A stretch of 64,000 nucleotides of DNA from assembly GCF_022664455.2 (NCBI RefSeq), contig NZ_JAKRKC020000001.1, positions 3,229,001 to 3,293,000 of the forward strand, given 5' to 3'. The notes beneath the pieces were generated by a model. That model was not told the DNA's origin, made no database searches, and worked only from the letters and a program-made list of their open reading frames with translations. This stretch comes from Actinomadura luzonensis. GTDB lineage: Bacteria > Actinomycetota > Actinomycetes > Streptosporangiales > Streptosporangiaceae. The position numbers and the translations under genes were made by a program. Within the stretch, counting starts at the first letter, position 1; the number at the start of each line of letters is the position of its first letter. Below, piece by piece: positions 24,734 through 32,155 of the stretch.

Positions 24734-25669
24734 ATGGATCCGGTCATCGCCGAGCAGCTCGGCCGCTCCCACCCGCTCGCCGCGCACCTCGACGACTTCC
24801 TCACCGACCTGGCCAACGCCGGGCGCTCCACGCACACCCGGCGCGCCTACCGCGGCGACCTGATCGCCTTCGCCGCCCACCACGGCGACGACCTCGCCGA
24901 GCTAACCGCGACGCCGATCCGCGCCTTCCTGGCCGGGCTCGCCGAGCTGTCGCCGGCCAGTCGCAAGCGCAAGCGCGCCGCCGTCGCCTCCTTCACCAAG
25001 TGGGCCGTCCGGCACGACCTCCTGCAGGCGAACCCGATGGACCGCATCGACACCGTCAAGGCGCCGAAGAACCTGCCCCGCCCCGCCAGCGCGGCCGACG
25101 TCGCCAGGGTGCTGGCGGTGATCTGCTCGCGGCGGCCGCGCAAGGAGGCGCCGTTGGACCGGCTGCGCGACCGGGTGCTGTTCGAGACCGCCTACGTGTG
25201 CGGTGCCCGCGCCGCCGAGGTGTGCGGCCTGCATGTCGAAGACCTCGACCTGCGGCTGGACGACGAACACGTCCGCATCTGTGGCAAGGGCGGCAGCGTG
25301 CGCACCGTCCTGCTGGATGACCGCGGCTACGTCGCCCTACTCAAGCTCTACCTGGCCCGCGCCGGCTACACCGCCGGGCCGCTGTTCCGGGCCTCGATCA
25401 ACGGCCGCGGCGGATCGCTGTCCTACGACGCCGCCCACCACCGCTGGCAGGGCTACTGCGCGCAGGCCGGCGTGGAGATCGACATCCACCAGTTGCGCCA
25501 CGCCCACGCCACCGAGCTCATCAACGCCGGCGTCTCCATCGAGGCCGTCCGCCGACGACTCGGCCACGCCTCCACGGAAACGACACAGCTGTACGCGCTG
25601 CTGGACGACAAGGTCGCCGACGCCGAGATTCGCGCCGCCCGGCGGCGGCGCGAACGAACAGCGCGCTGA
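24734..25669 (+). CDS. Tyrosine recombinase (TnpI/XerC-like cointegrate resolvase)
   Basis: This 311-residue protein has an N-terminal SAM-like domain (DFLTDLANAGRSTHTRRAYRGDL). Its C-terminal catalytic domain has all residues: Arg159 (GARAAEVCGL), Lys185 (CGKGGSVRTV), His252 and Arg255 (IHQLRHAHATELI), His278 (RLGHAS) and nucleophile Tyr287 (TTQLYALL). The length equals XerC/D and TnpI proteins. The putative res site ends 27 bp upstream, so it probably recombines at its own promoter region, resolving cointegrates and perhaps autoregulating. ATG 24734 was chosen because an earlier in-frame start would put the res site inside the gene. It lies beside a copper operon and converges with a coiled-coil protein gene. 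A single-crossover integrase role is an alternative. Confidence 0.88.
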   Translation: MDPVIAEQLGRSHPLAAHLDDFLTDLANAGRSTHTRRAYRGDLIAFAAHHGDDLAELTATPIRAFLAGLAELSPASRKRKRAAVASFTKWAVRHDLLQANPMDRIDTVKAPKNLPRPASAADVARVLAVICSRRPRKEAPLDRLRDRVLFETAYVCGARAAEVCGLHVEDLDLRLDDEHVRICGKGGSVRTVLLDDRGYVALLKLYLARAGYTAGPLFRASINGRGGSLSYDAAHHRWQGYCAQAGVEIDIHQLRHAHATELINAGVSIEAVRRRLGHASTETTQLYALLDDKVADAEIRAARRRRERTAR

Positions 25670-25878
25670 GGAATCTTCACAACCAAGAGCAGCCTCAGCT
25701 GACTGGGATCAAGATCCTTCTCAGCGGCAACGGCTGTCCACCAATATCGGGCCATCGTCAGCTATGGAGCCGTGTGGTCACCCTAGTCAGCGACATGACT
25801 ATCCCTTTCTCCCGTACTTGGTCTGCCCCCCATCAGGGATATGACCCCTTCCACGTCGTGACGAGCATGTCCAGTTGT

Positions 25879-27261
25879 TCAATCTGATCGGTTCCGTGTA
25901 GTGCCTGCCAGCTCCGCCGCCACCGCCCGTTCCCGCAACTGCGCCGCCTCGGCCCGGGCCGCCTCCAGCTCCGCCCGCAGATCCTCGACCCGCATCCGCT
26001 GCAACCGCAGCTCCGCCCGCGCCTCGTCCAGTTCCTTGGCCGTCGCCTCGACCCGCGCCTTCTCCCGCGTCACGGCCTTGCGCTCCCGCGCCAGCGCCGC
26101 CGCTCCCTTCTCCTCGACCTCGGCCACCTTCCCGGCCATCCTGCCGGCCTCGGCCGCCGCCTTCTCCGCCTCCTGCACGGCCGCGGCCCGGTCCCGCCCG
26201 GCCTCCGCTGCCGCCCGCTCGGCCGCGACGGCCCGTTCCAGCGCTCGTTCCCGCTCCTGCGCCGCGGCCTCCTCCCGGGCCTGGGCCGCGATGAGCTCGC
26301 GCTCGGCCCGCTCACGTTCCCGAACGGCGACCACGGCCTCCTCCCGAGCCCGGTCCCGCTCCTCCCGGTCCTGCCGCGCCGCCTCCTCAGCCCGCCCCAC
26401 CTCGGCGCGAGCCGCCTCCCGCGCCCGCGCCACTTCCGCCTGCGCCTCCTCCTGGGCTCGCGTCACGGTCACCTGCGCCTCGTCCTGCGCCCGTGCCACC
26501 GCCGCCTGGGCCTCTTCTTCCGCTCGGGACACTGCGGCCCGAGCTTCTTCCGCCGCCCGGGCGGCCTCCGCCCTGGCCTCCGCGGCCCGCCGGTCCGCCA
26601 GCTCCACCCGCTCGGCCAGTTCCCTGGCGGCCTGATCCCGCGCCTGTTCAGCCAGCTCCGCCTGCCGCGCCGCGTCCGCAGCACGCCGTTCTGCGAGGTC
26701 CGCCCGCCGTTGCGCCTCCTCGGCCGTCTGCAACGCCTGCCGCTCGGTGCTGGCCGCCTCCCGCAACGCCGCCAACGCCTGCTCCCGAGCTCGCTCGGCG
26801 TCGCTGAGGGCGGTCTCCTTCTCGTTCTCCGCCTCTTCGAGCCGTGCTCGCATCTCCGCCGTCTGCCTGCGCGCGTGCTCCGCCGCCTCCCGCGCGAGCC
26901 GTACCTGCTCGAACGCCTGCTCCCGCTCCGTACGGGCGATCGCCACGCGCGTGTGCGCCTCCGCCTGCACCGCGCTGAGCTTCGCCTCGACCCCGGCCGG
27001 GCTGAGCTCCTCCGCCAGAGCCCGCGCCAGTGGCTCGATGGCCGCCGCCAGCCCGCTCTCCATCCGGTCGTACAACTGCTCGGCCCTGGCCAGAGCGCCT
27101 TCCAGGCCGGGGGTGGCGCGCCGCAACTCCCGTTCCCGCTTGGCCGCCGCCTGACAGTCCTTCTCCGGGCAGTACGCCTTCGGCCGCCCCCGCCCTCGCC
27201 GCTGCTCAATCGGCGCCCCGCAGTGCTTGCAAGGCGTCACAACACTGGTCTCCGCAGTCAC
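25879..27261 (-). CDS. Zn-finger plus long coiled-coil protein (KfrA/TnpT-like)
   Basis: This 460-residue protein has an N-terminal Cys motif (CKHCGAPIEQRRGRGRPKAYC then CQAA), i.e. CxxC...C....C with an AT-hook-like RGRGRP inside. Residues about 60-450 are almost pure Ala/Glu/Arg coiled coil. DNA-binding head plus very long coiled coil is the layout of KfrA and of TnpT helper proteins, which assist TnpS in Tn4651-type cointegrate resolution. The head here differs from the KfrA_N helix-turn-helix, so the match is architectural. It uses GTG 27261 with a 22-bp palindrome 18 bp upstream, probably its operator. It converges with the tyrosine recombinase gene, whereas tnpS and tnpT diverge. The 209 bp between holds nothing else that I recognise. 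Confidence 0.65.
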   Translation of the reverse strand: MTAETSVVTPCKHCGAPIEQRRGRGRPKAYCPEKDCQAAAKRERELRRATPGLEGALARAEQLYDRMESGLAAAIEPLARALAEELSPAGVEAKLSAVQAEAHTRVAIARTEREQAFEQVRLAREAAEHARRQTAEMRARLEEAENEKETALSDAERAREQALAALREAASTERQALQTAEEAQRRADLAERRAADAARQAELAEQARDQAARELAERVELADRRAAEARAEAARAAEEARAAVSRAEEEAQAAVARAQDEAQVTVTRAQEEAQAEVARAREAARAEVGRAEEAARQDREERDRAREEAVVAVRERERAERELIAAQAREEAAAQERERALERAVAAERAAAEAGRDRAAAVQEAEKAAAEAGRMAGKVAEVEEKGAAALARERKAVTREKARVEATAKELDEARAELRLQRMRVEDLRAELEAARAEAAQLRERAVAAELAGTTRNRSD

Positions 27262-27278
27262 ACGCTGACTCTATCATT

Positions 27279-27300
27279 TTTGATTTTCCAGAAAATCAAA
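27279..27300. promoter_or_regulatory. 22-bp palindromic operator upstream of the coiled-coil gene
   Basis: Arms TTTGATTTTC and GAAAATCAAA flank a central CA (20 of 22 bp symmetric). It lies 18-39 bp before the GTG start, in AT-rich DNA that contrasts with the surrounding GC-rich genes. KfrA-type proteins repress their own promoter through such palindromes, so autoregulation is likely. Confidence 0.65.
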
Positions 27301-27509
27301 TTCAGAAAAGTCGATGTGTTGCGCGTGGTGGAAGCGACGCCAACTTGCGAGAAGAAAAGATTCCCGCAAGTTATGGATGCGGACGGGCGGGGCCCGTGCC
27401 CGGTGGTGAGTTGGCGCGCCTCGCGGTTGCCATCGCGGCCGCGGGAGAAGGGCCTGGCGATCTTCACCGGAATCCGGCAGCGGCACCGGTACCGCGCGGG
27501 CCCGCTATC

Positions 27510-27810
27510 ACCGGGCATCGTCCTCAGCAGGGTCGAGTGCCTGGCCTTTCCCGAGGCCAGCAAGCAGCGGGACTGGGAGCAGCGGGTGTGCTCGCGGCTG
27601 GCCGAGACGTTCTTCGCGGCCGAACGCCATCCCGAGGCCGTCCGCCACGCCGAGCAGGCGCTCATAGTCTCCCGCGACATCGGCCACCCCACGGCGAGCC
27701 CCTGCGGGCCCTTGGCAGCGTGACAAGGAGCATGGACTGCCTGCAACAGGCCTTCGGCATCTTCGCCAGGCTCGGCGTCCCCGAAGCCACCGATCTCATG
27801 CTCCTACTCG
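27510..27810 (+). pseudogene. TPR-type regulator remnant, frameshifted
   Basis: One frame reads RLAETFFAAERHPEAVRHAEQALIVSRDIGHP and stops at 27723. A second frame continues HGEPLRALGSVTRSMDCLQQAFGIFARLGVPEATDL to about 27810. Together they read as two consecutive TPR units of actinomycete SARP/AfsR-type regulators (..A..hyeqALalaReiGd... then ...A....A..if..lG.pea). The switch of frame near 27,700 breaks the gene. The N-terminal DNA-binding and ATPase parts are missing, so only a fossil tail remains. It marks degraded DNA between the mobile region and the DinB gene. Confidence 0.5.
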
Positions 27811-28004
27811 ACGGCATGCTTGACCGCGATCTCCGGCTAACCTCGACCTGCAGTTGGCGCGGCCTCGGTGAGGGGACGGCCGTGTACAGATCGGGGTGAC
27901 CTCATTCACTTGGACCGAACGTCTCTCGGCAAGATCAGCAAGACGCCTCCGGCATCGAAGTCGTGTGCGCATGCGGTCGGCGCAGTCTGGCAGGATCGTG
28001 ACTC

Positions 28005-28589
28005 GTGATCGACGAGCTCGCGAAGGACCACCTGTACGGGAGACTGCGGCGGGACCGCGAGGCGCTGCTCTGGAAACTCGACGGCTTGTCCGAATACGAC
28101 GCCCGCCGGCCTTTGACAGCGACCGGGACCAATCTCCTCGGCCTGGTCAAACACCTGGCCACCGTCGAGGCCAGGTATTTCGGCGAGATCTTCGACCGTC
28201 CTTCCCCGGAACCGCTGACCCGGTGGCAGGACTCCGACGGCAGCGATCAGTGGGCGGCCGAAGACGAGACCCGCGAACAGATCATCGCGTTCTACCGGCG
28301 CACGTGGGAACACTCGGACGCGACGATCAAGGAGCTTCCCCTCGACGCCCCCGGCCACGTGCCGTGGTGGCCGGAGCCTTGTCCGAACACGAACCTGTTC
28401 GCCATCATGCTCCATGTCCTCAGCGAGACCGTCCGGCATGCCGGGCACGCCGACATCCTGCGCGAGGGCCTCGACGGCCGGACCGGGTTGCGCGCCGAAC
28501 ACGAGGTGGCGATCGACGAGGAAGCCCGCGCCGCCTACCGCGCGAAGATCGAGCGGATCGCCAGGGCTGCCGCACAAGCCAAGGGGTGA
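28005..28589 (+). CDS. DinB-family protein (DUF664 type)
   Basis: This 194-residue protein starts RDREALLWKLDGLSEYDARRPLTATGTNLLGLVKHLATVEARYFGEIFDR, then ENFFAIMLHVLSETVRHAGHADILREGLDG. Three metal-ligand His occur at the DinB positions: VKHLATVE (first His), and the SETVRHAGHADILRE pair. This is the four-helix bundle of the mycothiol-dependent isomerase/DinB superfamily; its DUF664 branch is common in actinomycetes. Metal-dependent thiol chemistry is typical; the substrate is unknown. GTG 28005 is used. It is a single gene after the TPR remnant, followed by 590 bp with no clear gene. Confidence 0.8.
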   Translation: MIDELAKDHLYGRLRRDREALLWKLDGLSEYDARRPLTATGTNLLGLVKHLATVEARYFGEIFDRPSPEPLTRWQDSDGSDQWAAEDETREQIIAFYRRTWEHSDATIKELPLDAPGHVPWWPEPCPNTNLFAIMLHVLSETVRHAGHADILREGLDGRTGLRAEHEVAIDEEARAAYRAKIERIARAAAQAKG

Positions 28590-29181
28590 CCACGATCGCG
28601 TCACCGTGGTCCTGCCCAGGACGGAGCTGCGTCCGGTCCACTTCACGGCCTACGCGAAGGTATGATCATCGGCCTCTGGCCTGCTGAAAGGTCCTCCGAC
28701 CCTGGACCCGCTGGGTCGTCGTGGTGGAGCGCGGGTCGGAGACGGGCAGCGAACGGGTCGATGCGGTCGGCCGGCAGCCGACGTTGCCCGGGTGGTAGAT
28801 GGCCGCCCGCACCGAGGCCCGCACCGAGGCACGTCTGCACGGATTCACAAAGGGGTTCAAGGGGGCCGGTGCCGGGCTACCGGATCCGGTACGTCGACCA
28901 CGTCTTCGCGCCCGGTGGCGAAGTGGCGCCCTGCCGGTGGGGACGCCTGCCCCACGTCCGCGAGACGGTCCTGGCCGGGGACTTCGAGGACCACGTCGTG
29001 ATCGGCGTGGGGGCCGCGCGACGGCTCGGCTTCCGTGCTCAGGAGCTGGCCGGCCCGACCGTCTGGTGATCGGTCTCGCGCATCCCTCGTGGGTGCGCGC
29101 TGACGGCTGAAAGGGGCGGGCCGGAAAGGGGATTTTGTGGTATTTGTGTGATCTAGGCATTGGGTCGAGCAGGGAACAGAC
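28590..29181. other. 592-bp region with only a possible gene fragment
   Basis: A plus-strand frame ending at 29069 contains a plausible protein tail (GYRIRYVDHVFAPGGEVAPCRWGRLPHVRETVLAGDFEDHVVIGVGAARRLGFRAQELAG), but its upstream part is Arg/Pro-rich and unlike protein. I could not assign a family. The last 80 bp are AT-richer (GGGGATTTTGTGGTATTTGTG) and probably hold the promoter of the LAL regulator. Confidence 0.35.
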
Positions 29182-31989
29182 GTGATCCATCAGCGGCCGA
29201 TGATCTCGCCGACGCTCGTCGGCCGTGCCGGTGAGCTGGCCCTGCTGACCGAGACCGTCACCAGCACTCCGGCGGTCGCCGTGGTCGAGGGCGAGGCGGG
29301 CATGGGCAAGACCCGCCTGGTGGGCGAGCTGTCGCGGACCGGTCTTCGCGTCCTGACCGGCGGTTGCGCCAGGATCAGGGAGCCGTTCCCCCTGGGCCCG
29401 ATCGTCGAGGCGCTGCGCGAGGTGTCCGATGACCTGACCGGCCTGTCCAAGGTCGCGGGCGCGCTGCGCCCGCTCCTGCCCGAGCTGGCCGAACGCCTGC
29501 CGGAACCTCCCGAGCCGCTGGACGACCGCGCGGGGGAGCGGCACCGGGTCTTCCGCGGCCTCGGTGAGATCCTGCGCGCGCTGGGCCAGGCGGTGCTGGT
29601 CGTGGAGGACCTGCACTGGGCCGACGAGCAGACCGTGGAGTTCCTGGGTTACCTGCTGTCCGACCCGCCCAGCGACCTGGCCGTGGTGCTGACCTACCGC
29701 GCCGACGAGGCCTCGGCCGACCTGCGCGCGGTGACCGCCCGCCTGCCACGCGCCGTCGCCCACGCCCGCGTACGGCTGGCGCCCATGGACGTGGCGCAGA
29801 CCAGGGCGCTGGCGGCGGCGATCCTGGGCACCGAGGAGGTCTCGCTGGACTTCGCCGAGCACCTGTGCGAGCGGGCCTCAGGCGTCCCGCTGGCGGTGCA
29901 GGAGCTGGTGGCGCTGCTGCGCCAGCGCGGGACGCTCATGCACCGGGGCGGCGAATGGGCACGCAGGACCATCGCCAGGCTGGACGTGCCCGCGGGCGTG
30001 CGCGACCCGGTGCTGGAGCGGGTGGGCCGCCTGTCGCCGCAGGCGGAGGCGGTGGTCAGGGCCGCCTCGGTGCTGTACGAGCCGATGCCGGTCGAGGTGC
30101 TGGCGACCACCGCCCGCCTGCCGTACGAGAGCGCGCTCGACGGGCTTGACGAGGCGGTTGAGCACGGGCTGCTGGCCGCGCGCGGCGAGACGGCGGCGTT
30201 CCGGCACGTCCTTGCGGCGCAGGCGGTGTACGAGGAGATCCCGGCGGCCCGACGGCGCGACCTGCACGCCAGGGCCGCGGCCGCGGTCGGGTCGATGCCG
30301 TCGGTGCCGCTCGGGCAGCTGGCCCATCACCACCGGCGCGCCGGGCACATGGCGGAGTGGGTGGAGGCCGCGGAACGCGCCGCCGACCAGGCGCGGCGGC
30401 TGGGCGACGACGCCGAGGTCGTCAGGATCCTGGAGGCGGTCCTGCGGCACGCCCCGCTGGAGGCGGAGCACCGCGGGCGGCTGACGATCAAGCTCGCCTG
30501 GGCGGCCGAGGGGCTGCTGCACATCCCCGACGTCATCGACCTGCTGGCCCTGGCGTTGGACCAGGCTCCCTCACCGGTGGTCCGCGCCGAGCTGACCCTG
30601 CTGATGCTCTACCTGAAGGACGCGACGGGGCAGAGCCCCGGCCCCTGGTTCGAGGCGCTGGCCGCGGCGGTGGAGGACCTGGACGTCGAGGCCCAGCCCG
30701 AGCTGGCGGTGCGGATGATGACCGTCCTGAGCATGGGGCGGGACGCCAGGACCGCCGACCGGCGCTGGATGGACAGGACGCTGGCCGTCCTGCCCGCGGT
30801 CAGGAACGCGCACCTGCAGATCTTCGTGCTCGGCAAGATCACCAGCAGTATGGTGCTGATGGGCGATCCGCGCTGGGCCGAGCTGATCGAGGAGGTGCGC
30901 GGGAGCCTCGGGCACCAGGCCTGGCACCGGGCGAAGGTCAACGCCTACTACTCGATCGGCTCCGCGCTGGCCTTCGTCGGTGACCACGTCCAGGCGCAGA
31001 CGATCTTACGCGTGGCCCTGGAGGGCGCGGCTCCCCTGGCCGAGGTGAGCGGCGGGGACATGATCGACCGATGCCGTTCCGCGCTGGCGGTGGCCGACTA
31101 CTGCGCGGGCTCCTGGGACGGGCTGACCACCGAGACGGCCCTGCTGGCCGAGCGGCTCAGCGAGCGGCCCAAGGACAGGTACGCGACGGCGACCGTGGCC
31201 GCCTGCCTGGCGCTGGCCCGCACCGACGCGGCCGGCGCCGAGTCCGGCATCCGCCAGGTGATGATCGAGGTCCCTGGCAACATGGACGAGACGTCGCTGC
31301 TGGTCACCGCGCTGTTACGGCAGGCCGTCGCGCGCGGCGAGCCGGAAAGGACGGTGGCGGAGGTCCTGCCGCTGGCCGAGTCGTGGTTCGAGCGCGGCCT
31401 GCGGCCTTCGGAGGTGCGGATCCTGCCCGCCCTGACCGAGGCGATGGTGGCGGCCGGGCGCGCCGGACAGGCCGCGGACCTGGTGACCCGCGCGGAGCAG
31501 GCGCTCGCGGGCCTGGCCGCGCCGCTGGCTCCCGCCGCGCTGCGCCACGCCCGCGGCTTCCTCGACCCCCGCGGCGGCCACTTCACGGCCGCGGCCGAGC
31601 TGTACGACGCCGTCCACTGCCCGTACGAGGCTGCCCAGGCCAGGGAGCGGGCCGGCACCGACGAGCAGCTCAGGCAGGCCATCGACGCCTACGAGGCGCT
31701 CGGCGCCCGCTGGGACCTGGACCGCGCGGCCCGGCTGGCCCGCGAGCGCGGCCTGTCGCTGCCCGCCAGGCACCGGGGCGGCACCCGCGGCTACGGCGAC
31801 GCCCTGTCGCCCCGCGAGCGGGACGTCGCCCGGCTGGCCGCCTCCGGGCGGACCAACAAGGAGATCGCGCAGGAGCTGTTCCTGTCGGCCAAGACGGTGG
31901 AGCGGCATCTCAGCTCGGTCCTGCGCAAGCTGGGCCTGCGCTCGCGGATCGAGCTGGCCCTCATGGGGGACGCCGCCACGGCGGATTGA
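29182..31989 (+). CDS. LuxR-family transcriptional regulator of the LAL type (ATPase plus HTH)
   Basis: This 935-residue protein begins with an AAA/STAND ATPase: Walker A GEAGMGKT (37-44), Walker B VLVVEDLHWADEQ near 140. Long helical repeats follow through the middle. The C-terminal LuxR helix-turn-helix is complete (LSPRERDVARLAASGRTNKEIAQELFLSAKTVERHLSSVLRKLGLRSRIELAL). This is the classical large ATP-binding LuxR architecture of pathway-specific activators in actinomycete clusters. GTG 29182 or ATG 29200 could start it. It ends 49 bp before the 38-aa peptide gene and reads in the same direction, so it is the obvious candidate activator of the protease-like cluster 32,039-39,489. Confidence 0.92.
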   Translation: MIHQRPMISPTLVGRAGELALLTETVTSTPAVAVVEGEAGMGKTRLVGELSRTGLRVLTGGCARIREPFPLGPIVEALREVSDDLTGLSKVAGALRPLLPELAERLPEPPEPLDDRAGERHRVFRGLGEILRALGQAVLVVEDLHWADEQTVEFLGYLLSDPPSDLAVVLTYRADEASADLRAVTARLPRAVAHARVRLAPMDVAQTRALAAAILGTEEVSLDFAEHLCERASGVPLAVQELVALLRQRGTLMHRGGEWARRTIARLDVPAGVRDPVLERVGRLSPQAEAVVRAASVLYEPMPVEVLATTARLPYESALDGLDEAVEHGLLAARGETAAFRHVLAAQAVYEEIPAARRRDLHARAAAAVGSMPSVPLGQLAHHHRRAGHMAEWVEAAERAADQARRLGDDAEVVRILEAVLRHAPLEAEHRGRLTIKLAWAAEGLLHIPDVIDLLALALDQAPSPVVRAELTLLMLYLKDATGQSPGPWFEALAAAVEDLDVEAQPELAVRMMTVLSMGRDARTADRRWMDRTLAVLPAVRNAHLQIFVLGKITSSMVLMGDPRWAELIEEVRGSLGHQAWHRAKVNAYYSIGSALAFVGDHVQAQTILRVALEGAAPLAEVSGGDMIDRCRSALAVADYCAGSWDGLTTETALLAERLSERPKDRYATATVAACLALARTDAAGAESGIRQVMIEVPGNMDETSLLVTALLRQAVARGEPERTVAEVLPLAESWFERGLRPSEVRILPALTEAMVAAGRAGQAADLVTRAEQALAGLAAPLAPAALRHARGFLDPRGGHFTAAAELYDAVHCPYEAAQARERAGTDEQLRQAIDAYEALGARWDLDRAARLARERGLSLPARHRGGTRGYGDALSPRERDVARLAASGRTNKEIAQELFLSAKTVERHLSSVLRKLGLRSRIELALMGDAATAD

Positions 31990-32038
31990 GGGATCTCCCG
32001 CATAGCTAGCCGAATGTCGCGTTCGTCACGATCATCGC

Positions 32039-32155
32039 ATGCCCGACATACACCAGGCCGAGGACGAGCCCGTTACGGACGTGCCCACCGAGGACGAGGT
32101 CGAGGACCTCGCGCCCGAGGGCGATGACGACAAGGACGGCTGGGTCAAGGCATGA
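32039..32155 (+). CDS. 38-residue acidic peptide (candidate precursor or small accessory protein)
   Basis: ATG 32039 to TGA 32155 encodes 38 residues: MPDIHQAEDEPVTDVPTEDE, then VEDLAPEGDDDKDGWVKA. About 15 are Asp or Glu; the only aromatic is the Trp four from the end, and there is no Cys. Its TGA overlaps the ATG of the next gene as ATGA, so translation is coupled to the secreted subtilase-like protein. An acidic leader-like N-terminus plus a short C-terminal GWVKA would be compatible with a precursor peptide, but there is no modification enzyme nearby. It could also simply be a small partner. No recognisable family. The Shine-Dalgarno is weak: upstream is TTCGTCACGATCATCGC. Confidence 0.55.
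   Translation: MPDIHQAEDEPVTDVPTEDEVEDLAPEGDDDKDGWVKA

Noticed and set aside
25809..25848. A GGGG-starting stretch (GGGGTCATATCCC on the minus strand) that could be a Tn3-type inverted repeat end
   Set aside because: No second copy in inverted orientation was found near the transposase or anywhere else, so it cannot be called an element end.
25879..27261. Coiled-coil protein as SMC or cytoskeletal protein
   Set aside because: No ATP-binding head and no hinge; the Cys-rich head and operator fit a DNA-binding accessory protein better.
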